A stretch of DNA of 64,000 nt from Corynebacterium oculi (lineage in GTDB: Bacteria > Actinomycetota > Actinomycetes > Mycobacteriales > Mycobacteriaceae), in assembly GCF_001412105.1 (NCBI RefSeq), contig NZ_LKST01000003.1, forward strand, positions 410,107 to 474,106. Direction: 5' to 3'. Positions 8,059 to 16,905 of this stretch are shown here, one piece after another. Made by a program: the position numbers and the translations under genes. The first letter of the stretch is position 1, and each line of letters begins with the position of its first letter. The notes below the pieces were generated by a model. It made no database searches and was not told the DNA's origin. It worked only from the letters and a program-made list of their open reading frames with translations.

Positions 8059-9101
8059 ATGTACTGACCGGAGACGTTGATTGAGCCTGCCGGTTTGTGA
8101 GCTTGCATCAGTTGGTGGGCGAGGTCATGGACGCGCTGCACGGCTTCAGGTGGGTCGAGGACTTTGATGTGGTCCCCGAATTGGAGGAGCTGGCGAACCG
8201 ACTCGATGTCGGGATAGGCCACGGTGATGGTGAGCCACTCGTCGACGGGATTGGACACGTCGACCAGACGGCTCCCCAGGATCCTGGCGGCGAGGTCCAG
8301 CCGGTTGGCCCGCAGGTGAGCGTTAATCTCCACGCTCGCGTCGGTGGTGAACGTGCCGACCAACTGATCCCAGACTTTCTCCAAGGGCTGGCCGGGCCGC
8401 AACACGGCCGGTTCGTCCATAGCCTTGTGTGTCACCAGGCGATTGGTGTTGAACATGCGCGGCGTGCCGTCCACGTCACCAACCAGATACCAGGCGGCCT
8501 GCTTGCTGACCAGTCCGTAGGGGTCGACCTGGTAGGTGTCGGCAGTGGCGTGTCCGCTGTGGCGGTAGGTGACGACGAGCCGGCGGCCCTGCCGGGCCGC
8601 AGCCAGCAAACTCGACAGGTCCCGGGTCGTGGCAGGCGTGAACCATCCGGCAGGGTCGATCAATAGGACATCGGTCAGAGGCGGTTCGCCTGGGCCCCAG
8701 CGACGGGTGGCTGCTGTGAGCTTGGCGCGGGCGTGTTCACCTACCTCTCCCAGGCCGATCTGTGCGAGCTGGTCGGGGCTGAGGCCGACTGCCGCGAGGA
8801 GCTGCAGCTCGGAGGGATCGAGCCGTGACAGGTCCAGACGGGAACGCGCGTCGAGCACGATCGCGCCATGACGGCCGCGTTCTGCATGGACTGGGACACC
8901 GGCAGCGGACAGGGCTTCAACGTCGCGCAGGACCGTCCGGGTAGACACCTCAAAGCGGTCAGCGAGCTGCTGGGTGGTCATCCGTCCGTGCACTTGGAGC
9001 AGCAGGACGATCGACAGCAGACGAGAAGCCTTTATGTCCTCATTTTCACAAAAATATGACAGGAACTGTCGTGTATCGGCGATATGCTGGGAGACGTTCA
9101 C
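8055..9101 (-). CDS. WYL-domain transcriptional regulator (transposon cargo)
   Basis: This is a DeoR/HTH_11-type winged helix (ASRLLSIVLLLQ, then TTQQLADRFEVSTRTVLRD) followed by a WYL domain (LVVTYRHSG, DPYGLVSKQAAWYLVG) and a WCX-like C-terminus. Such proteins bind DNA and sense a ligand through the WYL domain. The start is uncertain: the conserved helix begins near 9047 but no ATG or GTG is in frame there. GTG 9101 is the nearest standard in-frame codon and would place the start inside the promoter of the VOC gene. The C-terminus NVSGQYI is encoded by the transposon's terminal repeat, and its TAG lies in the target CTAG. It probably controls the divergent VOC gene. Confidence 0.8.
   Translation of the reverse strand: MNVSQHIADTRQFLSYFCENEDIKASRLLSIVLLLQVHGRMTTQQLADRFEVSTRTVLRDVEALSAAGVPVHAERGRHGAIVLDARSRLDLSRLDPSELQLLAAVGLSPDQLAQIGLGEVGEHARAKLTAATRRWGPGEPPLTDVLLIDPAGWFTPATTRDLSSLLAAARQGRRLVVTYRHSGHATADTYQVDPYGLVSKQAAWYLVGDVDGTPRMFNTNRLVTHKAMDEPAVLRPGQPLEKVWDQLVGTFTTDASVEINAHLRANRLDLAARILGSRLVDVSNPVDEWLTITVAYPDIESVRQLLQFGDHIKVLDPPEAVQRVHDLAHQLMQAHKPAGSINVSGQYI
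9058..9088 (+). promoter_or_regulatory. Divergent promoter/operator between WYL regulator and VOC gene
   Basis: A perfect short palindrome GACAG-GAA-CTGTC lies at about 9058-9070, followed by a TATGCT -10-like box at 9083-9088 for the VOC gene at 9130. Its position between the divergent genes makes it a candidate binding site for the WYL protein. This is inferred from position and symmetry only. Confidence 0.45.
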
Positions 9102-9129
9102 ACGGCAATCTAACCCTTGGAGGCCCGCC

Positions 9130-9495
9130 ATGACGGCACCCAACCTGTTCCTGACCTACGTGACCGACGCTCAGCGTTCTACCGCGTTCTACAGCGACCT
9201 GTTCGACATCGAGCCCACCTTCACCAGCCCCCGCTATGTCGCTTTCGAGGTCGCGCCCGGCGTCCTGTTCGCGATCTGGACCGGCCACAACGAACACACC
9301 ACCCTGGAGACGCCGCGCACCAGCGAGCTCGGACTGATGCTGCCCGGCGGGGGCGACGCCATCGACGAGGTCTACCAGCAGTGGCTCGCCAAGGGCATCC
9401 GGGTGGTCGAGGAGCCCCACGACGACGTGTTCGGCCGCACCTTCGTGATCGCCGACCCAGACGGCAACCTCATCCGCGTCAGCCCCGTCGACTGA
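9130..9495 (+). CDS. VOC-family protein (glyoxalase/bleomycin-resistance fold)
   Basis: This small 121-residue protein has the paired beta-alpha-beta-beta-beta pattern of vicinal oxygen chelate proteins: LFLTYVTDAQRSTAFYSDLF in the first half and GRTFVIADPDGNLIRV at the end. Members isomerise, cleave or simply bind small molecules, and some sequester drugs such as bleomycin. Its substrate cannot be told from the sequence. The ATG at 9130 has TTGGAGG upstream. It is cargo of the IS481 transposon, lies divergent to the WYL regulator, and its product may be induced by the regulator's ligand. Confidence 0.85.
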   Translation: MTAPNLFLTYVTDAQRSTAFYSDLFDIEPTFTSPRYVAFEVAPGVLFAIWTGHNEHTTLETPRTSELGLMLPGGGDAIDEVYQQWLAKGIRVVEEPHDDVFGRTFVIADPDGNLIRVSPVD

Positions 9496-9563
9496 CATCC
9501 CACCCCATCCCCTACGTGGCGGCGAGCAGCAGCTCGCCGCCACGACTCTTTGTCGAGGAAACC

Positions 9564-10487
9564 ATGTCACACCCTAACGCTGCCCTCACCCCACGCCACC
9601 GTCTCAAGGTGGCGCAGCTCGTCGTCGACGAGGGATGGCCGATCAGCGAGGTGGCCGCCCGCTTCCAGGTCTCCTGGCCCACTGTGAAACGCTGGGCCGA
9701 CCGTTACCGGGCAGGCCAATCAATGCAGGACCGGTCCTCCCGTGCCCATCGCTCGCTGAACCGGACCAGCGGGAAGACTTCCCGGCGCTGCATCGACCTA
9801 CGGCTGCGCCTCCGGGAGGGGCCGGTGCAGTTGGCCTGTCGACTGGGTATCGCCCCGTCGACGGTCCACCGCATTCTGGTCGCCGCACACTTGAACCGGC
9901 TGTCCCATGTCGACCGCGCCACCGGCGAACCGGTCCGTCGATACGAACACGACCACCCCCGATCAATGCTACACGTGGACGTGAAGAACCGCGCCGCCAC
10001 CCCTGGCAAGCCCAAGAATAGGTACCGGGACCCGTTGATGGGCAATGCCTACGTCTACACCGTCATCGATGACCACTCCCGCGTCGCCTACGCTGAAATC
10101 CACGACGACGAAACCGCCCTCACCGCCACCGCTGTCCTGGTCCGAGCCGTCGAGTGGTTCAACCAGCGGGGCGTCACCGTCGAGCGGGTCCTTTCTGACA
10201 ACGGCGGTGCCTACCGCTCACACCTGTGGCGCGACACCTGCGCGGAGCTTGGCATCCGACACAAGCGAACCCGCCCGTATCGGCCGCAGACCAACGGCAA
10301 GATCGAGCGATTCCACCGCACCTTGGCCGATGGTTGGGCCTATGCCCGCTGCTACACCTCCGAGGCCGAGCGCCGGGGCGAGCTTGACGGTTGGCTGCAC
10401 TATTACAACCATCACCGGCCCCACACTTCCTGCGGGAACCAGCCGCCCTTCTCACGGTTGACCAACGTCTCCGGTCAGTACATCTAG
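9564..10487 (+). CDS. IS481-family transposase
   Basis: This is a DDE transposase of 307 residues. An N-terminal HTH (KVAQLVVDEGW, SWPTVKRWADRYRAG) precedes an rve-type integrase core. The catalytic residues are the Asp in MLHVDVKN, the Asp in LSDNGGAYRS and the Glu in QTNGKIERFHRTL. The frame is intact from ATG 9564. It ends LTNVSGQYI with TAG inside the flanking CTAG, so the right terminal repeat encodes the C-terminus and the target site supplies the stop codon. It should move the whole 8059-10483 unit. Confidence 0.9.
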   Translation: MSHPNAALTPRHRLKVAQLVVDEGWPISEVAARFQVSWPTVKRWADRYRAGQSMQDRSSRAHRSLNRTSGKTSRRCIDLRLRLREGPVQLACRLGIAPSTVHRILVAAHLNRLSHVDRATGEPVRRYEHDHPRSMLHVDVKNRAATPGKPKNRYRDPLMGNAYVYTVIDDHSRVAYAEIHDDETALTATAVLVRAVEWFNQRGVTVERVLSDNGGAYRSHLWRDTCAELGIRHKRTRPYRPQTNGKIERFHRTLADGWAYARCYTSEAERRGELDGWLHYYNHHRPHTSCGNQPPFSRLTNVSGQYI

Positions 10488-13400
10488 CTAATGCCACTGA
10501 TAACGTCAAGTCCAAGGAGCTGTCCCACAAGGCAGTCCAGGAAGATGTCGCGCGTTCTGAAAAAGCGGCGGCGGAAGGTGCGGAAGAAGCCGCAAAGTCT
10601 ATTAAAATCCTCGGTGACGCTTCCGAGGATGCGGAGGGGAAGTCGTCTCGTTTCGCCGCCGTGCAGGATAAGGTGAAGTTGGGTGTTGCTGCTGTTAGTG
10701 CTGCGGCAGTTGCTACGGGTGCGGCTTTGTTTAAGGTCGGCCAGGATTTCGATGAAGCCTACGATGCTATCCGCGTCGGTACGGGCGCGTCCGGTGAGGC
10801 CTTTGAGGGGCTCAAGGAATCTGCGCGCAATGTTTATAAGGAAATCCCGGCGATGGACGGTGGTTTCCAGCAGGTAGGCACCACTCTTGCGGATTTGAAT
10901 ACTCGCTTGGGTCTTACTGGAGAGCCGCTAGAGCAGATGGCGTCGCAGTTTGTTGAGTTGTCTAATATGGGTATTGACGCGGACATTAATGACGCGTCGG
11001 CGGCGCTGAGTGCCTTTGGTACGGAGGCTCATCAAGCCCCAGAGGCAATGGACGAGCTGTTTCGCGCTTCGCAGGCCACGGGACTAACTATTAGTGAACT
11101 AGCGCAGTCTGCTGTTAAGGGTGCCCCGCAGCTGAAGCAATTTGGTTTCAGTATGGGCGAGTCTGCCGCTTTAGTCGGCAAGCTTGATAAGGCGGTGTGG
11201 AAGCCGATAAGGTCCTTGCGGGTATGGGCAAGGCGATGGTGCAATTCGCTAAAGATGGGAAAGAGTCCCAACAGGCACTTTTTGATACCGCCCGCGAGAT
11301 TGAGAATTACATTTCACTGGGCGACGACGTTGCGGCTACGGACATGGCGGCGAAGCTCTTTGGCACAAAAGGCGCTGGTCAATTTATTGATGCTGTGAAA
11401 TCTGGCGCTCTATCTGTCGATGATCTGATGGGTAATATCGGGGCCACGGAGGACACGATCCTGGGGGTTGCAAAGGAGACCCAAAGTTTCAGTGAAAAGT
11501 GGGCTCTTCTGAAGCAAAACGCCCTGGCGGCTTTAGAGCCTATCGCGTCGAAGATTTTTGACGCCCTTAGCCCCGCGATGGACGCAGTGCTGGGCGGCAT
11601 GGAAAGAATAGCCCCGTGGGTGGAGTCGGTGCTTGCGCCGGCGATTTCTGTCGTGTCCGGGAAAATCTCGGAGTTTGTAGGCTACGTCTCAGCTAATCTG
11701 ATTTCACTTGTTGTCCCCGCTTTTGAGCGGCTTGGTGAGATTTTCCGTGGCCTTGTCGAGAAGGTACAAGGACTGGTTCAGTGGGGGCGTGAACACCAGG
11801 GTGTCATGGCGGTGCTCGCTGGTGCGGCTGGGGGTCTTGCGGTGGCTTTCGGCGCTGTGGCCCTCCAGATGAAGGCCACGGCCGTGGCGCAGACCATTAT
11901 GAAATCCGGTGGGCTTATCGGCTGGATTAGCAAGATGATTACCTCCACGAATTTGTGGGCGGCTGCGCAAAAAGCCCTTAATTTCGTGATGAACATGAAT
12001 CCGTACATGAAGATCGTCACGGTCATCATGACATTGGCAGGGGCCCTGTGGGCGTTTTTCACCAAGACCGAGACCGGGCGGGAGATGTGGGCGAAGTTCA
12101 CCGATGCCCTCGCGCGCGGCTGGGATTGGTTTACTGAGAAACTTTCCGCCGGGTGGCAATGGGTTAAGGCCAGCGTGTGGGATCCTTTCATAGGGTTCAT
12201 TACTGGCACGCTGGTGCCGCTGTGGAATGCAGCCTGGGGTCTTATCCAGGCGGCGTGGGATAAATTCACCAGCGGGCTGTCGTGGGCGTGGGAGAGCGTC
12301 ATTAAGCCGGTGTTCGACGCGATCTGGCAGGTCGCCAAGGTGACCATTGGTGTGATCGGCACTTTGATCCTCGCTCCACTAGTCCTGTATTGGAAGGCTA
12401 TGTCGGCCGCCGTGAAGTGGGGCTGGGAGAGTGTCATTAAGCCCGCATGGGATGCGCTGAGTGCTGCGGCGAGTTGGATGTGGGAGAACGTCCTCAAGCC
12501 CACGTTTGGGTGGATTAAAGACCGCTGGCAGGACATGGTCGAAGGCATCAAATTCTATTGGGAGAATGTCTGGAATCCGGTCTTGGAAAAGGTCGGTGAG
12601 GTCGCCCAATGGCTCTGGAATAACGTCCTCGTTCCCACCTTTGAGGGGATTAAGCGCGGCTGGGAACTCATGGTCGATGGCATCAAATGGGCCTGGGAGA
12701 ACATCCTCAAACCGGCCTGGGACGCGGTGCAAACCGCAGCCCAGTTCCTGTGGGATAACGTCCTCAACCCAGTTTTCAACGCCATCAAGACCGCTTGGGA
12801 TGGGCTTGGCAAGGCCATCCAGTGGGTTTGGGAGAACGTCATCAAGACCGCTTGGGAAGCGCTGCAAAACGCACTGCGGTTTCTGTGGGATAACGTCGCT
12901 AAGCCCGTGATCGGCTTCATTCAGGATCGCTGGGATCAGCTAGGCCGCGCCATTGAGGCGGTGAAGCAAAACGTTGTCCTACCTGCCTTCGACGCCCTTC
13001 AGCGAGGGCTGGACACCCTTAAGGGCTGGTTCGATCGCGTAGTCGATGGCATCGGCTCCACATGGGATAAGCTGCGCGGGTTCATGGCGAAGCCGATCAA
13101 CTTCATGATCGACACGGTGTACAACAACGGCATCCGCAAGGCCTGGAACCTCATCGCCCGAGTCCTCAAGCTCGGAGAATTGGAGGAGGCCAAGCGGATC
13201 GACGGGTACGCCACGGGTGGCCAGATTAAGGGCCCCGGCACCGGCACCTCTGACGATGTGCTGATGTGGGGCTCGAACGGCGAGCACATGATGACCGCCG
13301 CTGAAGTTCAGGCGATGGGTGGTCACGGCGCGGTCTACGCCATGCGTGACGCCATTGCTACCGGGCGCGGCTTCACTTATGACGGCCAGGGTGGCCTGGC

Positions 13401-15610
13401 TGTCTTGCCTCACCCGGACGAAAGCGCTGGGGACTTGGCCGGGGCCGCTCCGGGACTGTTTCTCCCGGCGTACAAGGACGGCGGTGAGATTCGCCCCATG
13501 TGGGAAAAACAGCTCATTGCTGCCCACGAGTTCGCCAAGGCGCAGCACGGCAAGCCCTACCAGTGGGCAGGCCCCACTGGGCCGGGCACGTCGTTTGACT
13601 GCTCCGGCTTCATGGCCGCCATCGCCGCTGTCATCCAGGGCACCAACCCCTGGCAGCGGTACTGGGCCACGATGTCCTTCCCAACGCCGGGCGCTCAGGG
13701 CTTTGTCCCTGGCCTTGGCCAGGGGTTCTCGGTGGGCATCTTCAACGGCGGCCCTTATGGTGGCCACACTGCCGGTACGCTGTCGGCGGCTGGTGACTAC
13801 CCAGCGATCAACGTGGAGTCCGGTGGTAGCCCCAGCATGGTGAAGTACGGACCCGGCGCGGTCGGAGCCGACCACAGTTCCTTTACCATGCAATACCACC
13901 TGCCCATTGGTGCGGATGGCGCTTTTGAGTCCGGTGGCGAGGGCGGCATCAGCGTGGAGAGCATGAAGGCCATCATCGAGGAGAAGCTCTCCGGGGCGGT
14001 GGATAAGATCATGGCGCCGATCACGGGCATGTTGCCCTCCCCGCCGCCGGAGTGGCAGGCCATCTCCCCAAGGGCGTCTACGACCAAGGCCGTGACGGCC
14101 TCGCTGGGGGGATCGCTGAGGCCGTGGGTGGGCTCGCGGACACCGTGGGCACTATCTTCTCCGCGATCAGGAACATCCCCAAGCTGGTCAAGGAAGCCTT
14201 GACAGGGGAGGTGGATGTCAATGAGGAGGCTATGGCTGGTCTCTATGATTCTGGTGGGGTGCTCCAGCATGGCAGCCTCGCGGTGAATCTCTCCGGCAAG
14301 CCGGAAGCGGTCCTTACCTACAACCAGTGGGACGACCTCTCCCGGCTACTGGGCGTATTCAAGGACATCGTGCCTGGTCTAGAGCGTGTACCTTATGCGC
14401 TCGAAGAACTGGCCGTGTCCTACCGCGACGGTGTGGGGCTGCTAGGTGATGCGGTGCGTGGTACACGGGATAACCCCCTGGCCCGCGCCGCAGGGCACCT
14501 CGCCGGGCCCTGGGCGGCACTCGGCAAGTCCGCGTTCGAGACCTACTCGAACCTGGAGCCAAGCCAGGTCATGGGCAATCTCGCTCACGGGGTGGTCACC
14601 GGCCATCTGGAGGACGCGGCTGGGCTTTTGGGTATCCCCACCGAAAAGCCTGCGTGGCTTGACGCTGCGGAGCAATTCCGCGCCGCGATCCCCGGTGCGA
14701 TGACGTCTGCGCGGGGCTCTTTGGCCTCGTCGATTGAGAAGGCTAAGGGTAAGTCTCAGGCGGCCCAGGCCGGGGCGGTGGGGCTGTCGGATGGTGGTCA
14801 GGCTGCGAAGGAGTCCGGGTTGGCACCTGTCCCGGAGGCGGTGGAGACCGCCGCGCAGGGGAAGTCCCCGCAGGGCGAGGGGCAGGATTGGGCGTCGTTT
14901 GCTGCGGGGATTTTGGGTGCGGGTTCTGTGATGGAGTTGGGTCGTAACGCCATGCACGGCGGGATCGAGCTGGCTTCTATGGGGCCAGTCATGGTGTCGG
15001 TGTGCTGGAGTCGATGGCCTCCCAGGGGTGGAGTGCGGGTGTGGGCACCATGGAGTCGATGGCGTCCGCCGCGCTCAACTCCGGGGTGTCGTTTACGTCC
15101 AATGCACTCAATGCTGTGGGTGGCTCGGCCGGTGCGGTGCTCAATGCGGTTGCTCCCGGTGCGGGCGCTGTGGTGGCCCCGTTCCTGGCGCAGGCGTTGC
15201 CGCAGGCGCAGATGGCCTTGTCGAGTCTGATTCCTGCGGGGGAGATGGCGATTGCTACGGCGGGCACGCTGGCTGATGTGTATGGGCAGCAGGCGATTGG
15301 CGGCGCGGGGCTGCTGGCGAATATCGGTATTGACCAGGTGGCTCAGGCCGGTGGGCGCATGGTCGATGCTGGTTTTGATACCGTGCAGGACGAGCTGCCG
15401 GATATGCCGTTGCCGGGGGACGCGCTGGCGAAGTTGCCGGAGGCTGCCCGGTCTGCGGGTAGTGAATTAGTGGGGGGTGCGGCTAGGGCCTCGGAGATCA
15501 CCCGCAGGGGGGTTACCTATATCACCAATGTGGGGTCGAAGGCGGACGCTTACGAGGTGGTCAAGCACCACCAGGCCCGCGAATTTGCCGGTTTTGGCCT
15601 GTCTCGCTGA
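10488..15610 (+). pseudogene. Phage tail tape-measure protein with NlpC/P60 domain, truncated and frameshifted
   Basis: The tape-measure protein sets tail length and is ejected through the tail in siphoviruses. The N-terminus is missing: coding sense starts at the CTAG of the transposon (NATDNVKSKELSHKAV). The first part holds a tape-measure core (FDEAYDAIRVGTGASG). Three single-base deletions break it, near 11205, 14058 and 14985, each moving the frame the same way. The middle has Trp-rich repeats. Around 13500-13770 an NlpC/P60-like peptidoglycan hydrolase region has its Cys in SFDCSGF and a His in GGHTAGT. The repaired length is about 1,700 residues. In its present state it cannot give a working protein. 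Confidence 0.8.
12120..12960 (+). repeat. Trp-rich repeats inside the tape-measure gene
   Basis: About ten imperfect units of 25-30 residues follow the pattern W-(E/D)-N/S-V-(L/I)-x-P-x-(F/W)-(D/E)-x-(I/A), for example WESVIKPVFDAIW, WENVLKPTFGWIK, WENILKPAWDAVQ, WDNVLNPVFNAIK and WENVIKTAWEALQ. At the DNA level the units are similar enough to recombine. Regular helical repeats with aromatic residues are typical of tape-measure proteins and would set tail length by unit number. Confidence 0.75.
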
Positions 15611-15630
15611 TGAGTGAAGGAGATTCGCAT

Positions 15631-16905
15631 ATGACGGATAGAAAGATCGCTATTGATGTGATCGGTGTCCACGGTGAGGAGTTCCGTATCAGCGGGCCAG
15701 GTGCAGGCCGTGAGGGGGTATGGCTTGATCCTGGTTTCGTTGGCGTGGTGAATGCGGCGTTTTCTACGGTGTGGACCTCGGCGGCGGATCAAATCGGTGG
15801 CACGTTCGCTGACGCTAAGTTCTCTGCTCGGGATATTACGTTGCCGGTGACGTTGCTGGATTCGCCGCTGAGGGATTGGGAGACGGTGTATAGCCGGTGG
15901 CTAACCGCTTGGTCGATCTGGGAGGATGCCACGTTGGTGGTGACGACTCCGGCGGGGCGGCGTGAGTTGCGGTGCCGCATGTCGGAGACCCCGGAGATTT
16001 ATTTGGGGCAGCTGGGTGGTCATGTGCAGGGGCGCGCGGGTATTTTGATGAAACTGCGCGCGGGGGACCCGTTGTTTTCGTCGGGGGTAGATGTGACTGG
16101 CTGGGAGTTTAATGGGAATCGCTGGCACGGTCATGTCACCGTGTCGAATCCCACCGATGTTCCTGCTTGGCCGAAGTGGGTGTGCACTGGCCCGGCGTCG
16201 TTGATCTTGCCGGATTTTTCGTTCGAAACCCGGGGCGGTTTCCCCGGCTATGAACACCGCAAACGCCGAATCACCATGCCGTTCCAGTCGTATAAGCAGC
16301 ACGTGCTGGTCGATACGGACCCGATGGTCGAGCAGGTGGTTGCCATCGAGACGGAGCCGGAGAACCTCGTCGATGATCTGGCGGGGTTGCTTCGGCGGTT
16401 GTTGCCGGAGGGGCCGCAGTGGTGGGCGCGCATGAATGGGCAGTTTTTCACCTACCCGATTCCGCCGCGCACCCCACCTACGGAGGTGCCGGTGGCGGTC
16501 AATCCGTTGCCGTGGCTGCCTAATCTGTGGCGTACGCTCCAAATTCCGTTTTCCATTCCCACGGATTTCCTGGTGCTGTGCGCGGAGGCAATGACTGTGG
16601 TCATGGACCCGTTGTCCGGGTCGCGGGTTTTGGCGATGACCCCGGATGATCTGGCGGACAAGATTGATGAGGCAGTGCGCCGTGCAGGCGGCATCTTCGG
16701 TGGGCTGGGGGAGGCGGCTGCGGAGATGGCGCAGACGATCAGCCGGGTGCTGACCCGCGCCACCATCGGCAAACTGGTGGCCGATACGTGGGCCTACTCC
16801 TGGGGGTCGCTGAACACGATGGCCGGGGCCGGGGTGCAGGTGCGGGTGGAACGGAAATGGACATCGGCGTTTGGCATGGAGCTGGAGGTGGCGCGTGATG
16901 GGTGA
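15631..16905 (+). CDS. Phage distal/minor tail protein
   Basis: This protein of 424 residues lies directly downstream of the tape-measure gene, where siphoviruses place the distal tail protein. The N-terminal half (IAIDVIGVHGEEFRISGPG, FSARDITLPVTLLDSPLRDW) looks like the ring-forming distal-tail fold. The middle with VTVSNPTDVPAWPKW resembles the galectin-like part. The start at ATG 15631 is chosen over ATG 15610 because GAAGGAG stands 8 bases before it. It overlaps the next gene by 8 bases. The function follows from position and general pattern. Confidence 0.65.
   Translation: MTDRKIAIDVIGVHGEEFRISGPGAGREGVWLDPGFVGVVNAAFSTVWTSAADQIGGTFADAKFSARDITLPVTLLDSPLRDWETVYSRWLTAWSIWEDATLVVTTPAGRRELRCRMSETPEIYLGQLGGHVQGRAGILMKLRAGDPLFSSGVDVTGWEFNGNRWHGHVTVSNPTDVPAWPKWVCTGPASLILPDFSFETRGGFPGYEHRKRRITMPFQSYKQHVLVDTDPMVEQVVAIETEPENLVDDLAGLLRRLLPEGPQWWARMNGQFFTYPIPPRTPPTEVPVAVNPLPWLPNLWRTLQIPFSIPTDFLVLCAEAMTVVMDPLSGSRVLAMTPDDLADKIDEAVRRAGGIFGGLGEAAAEMAQTISRVLTRATIGKLVADTWAYSWGSLNTMAGAGVQVRVERKWTSAFGMELEVARDG

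Larger units (their letters stand above)
8059..10483 (+). mobile_element. IS481-family transposon carrying a WYL regulator and a VOC-fold gene
   Basis: The terminal inverted repeats of about 21 bp read ATGTACTGACCGGAGACGTT from each end inward. They are bounded by CTAG at 8055-8058 and 10484-10487, which fits the known IS481 target NCTAGN. Inside are a transposase (9564-10487), a divergently read WYL regulator (8055-9101) and a VOC protein (9130-9495). At 2.4 kb the element is more than twice the length of a simple IS481 member. All three genes look intact, so the element is probably recent. Both outermost genes end inside the terminal repeats. Confidence 0.85.

Noticed and set aside
8059..10483. 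Composite transposon flanked by two IS copies
   Set aside because: There is only one transposase and one pair of terminal repeats; the cargo lies inside a single IS481-type unit.
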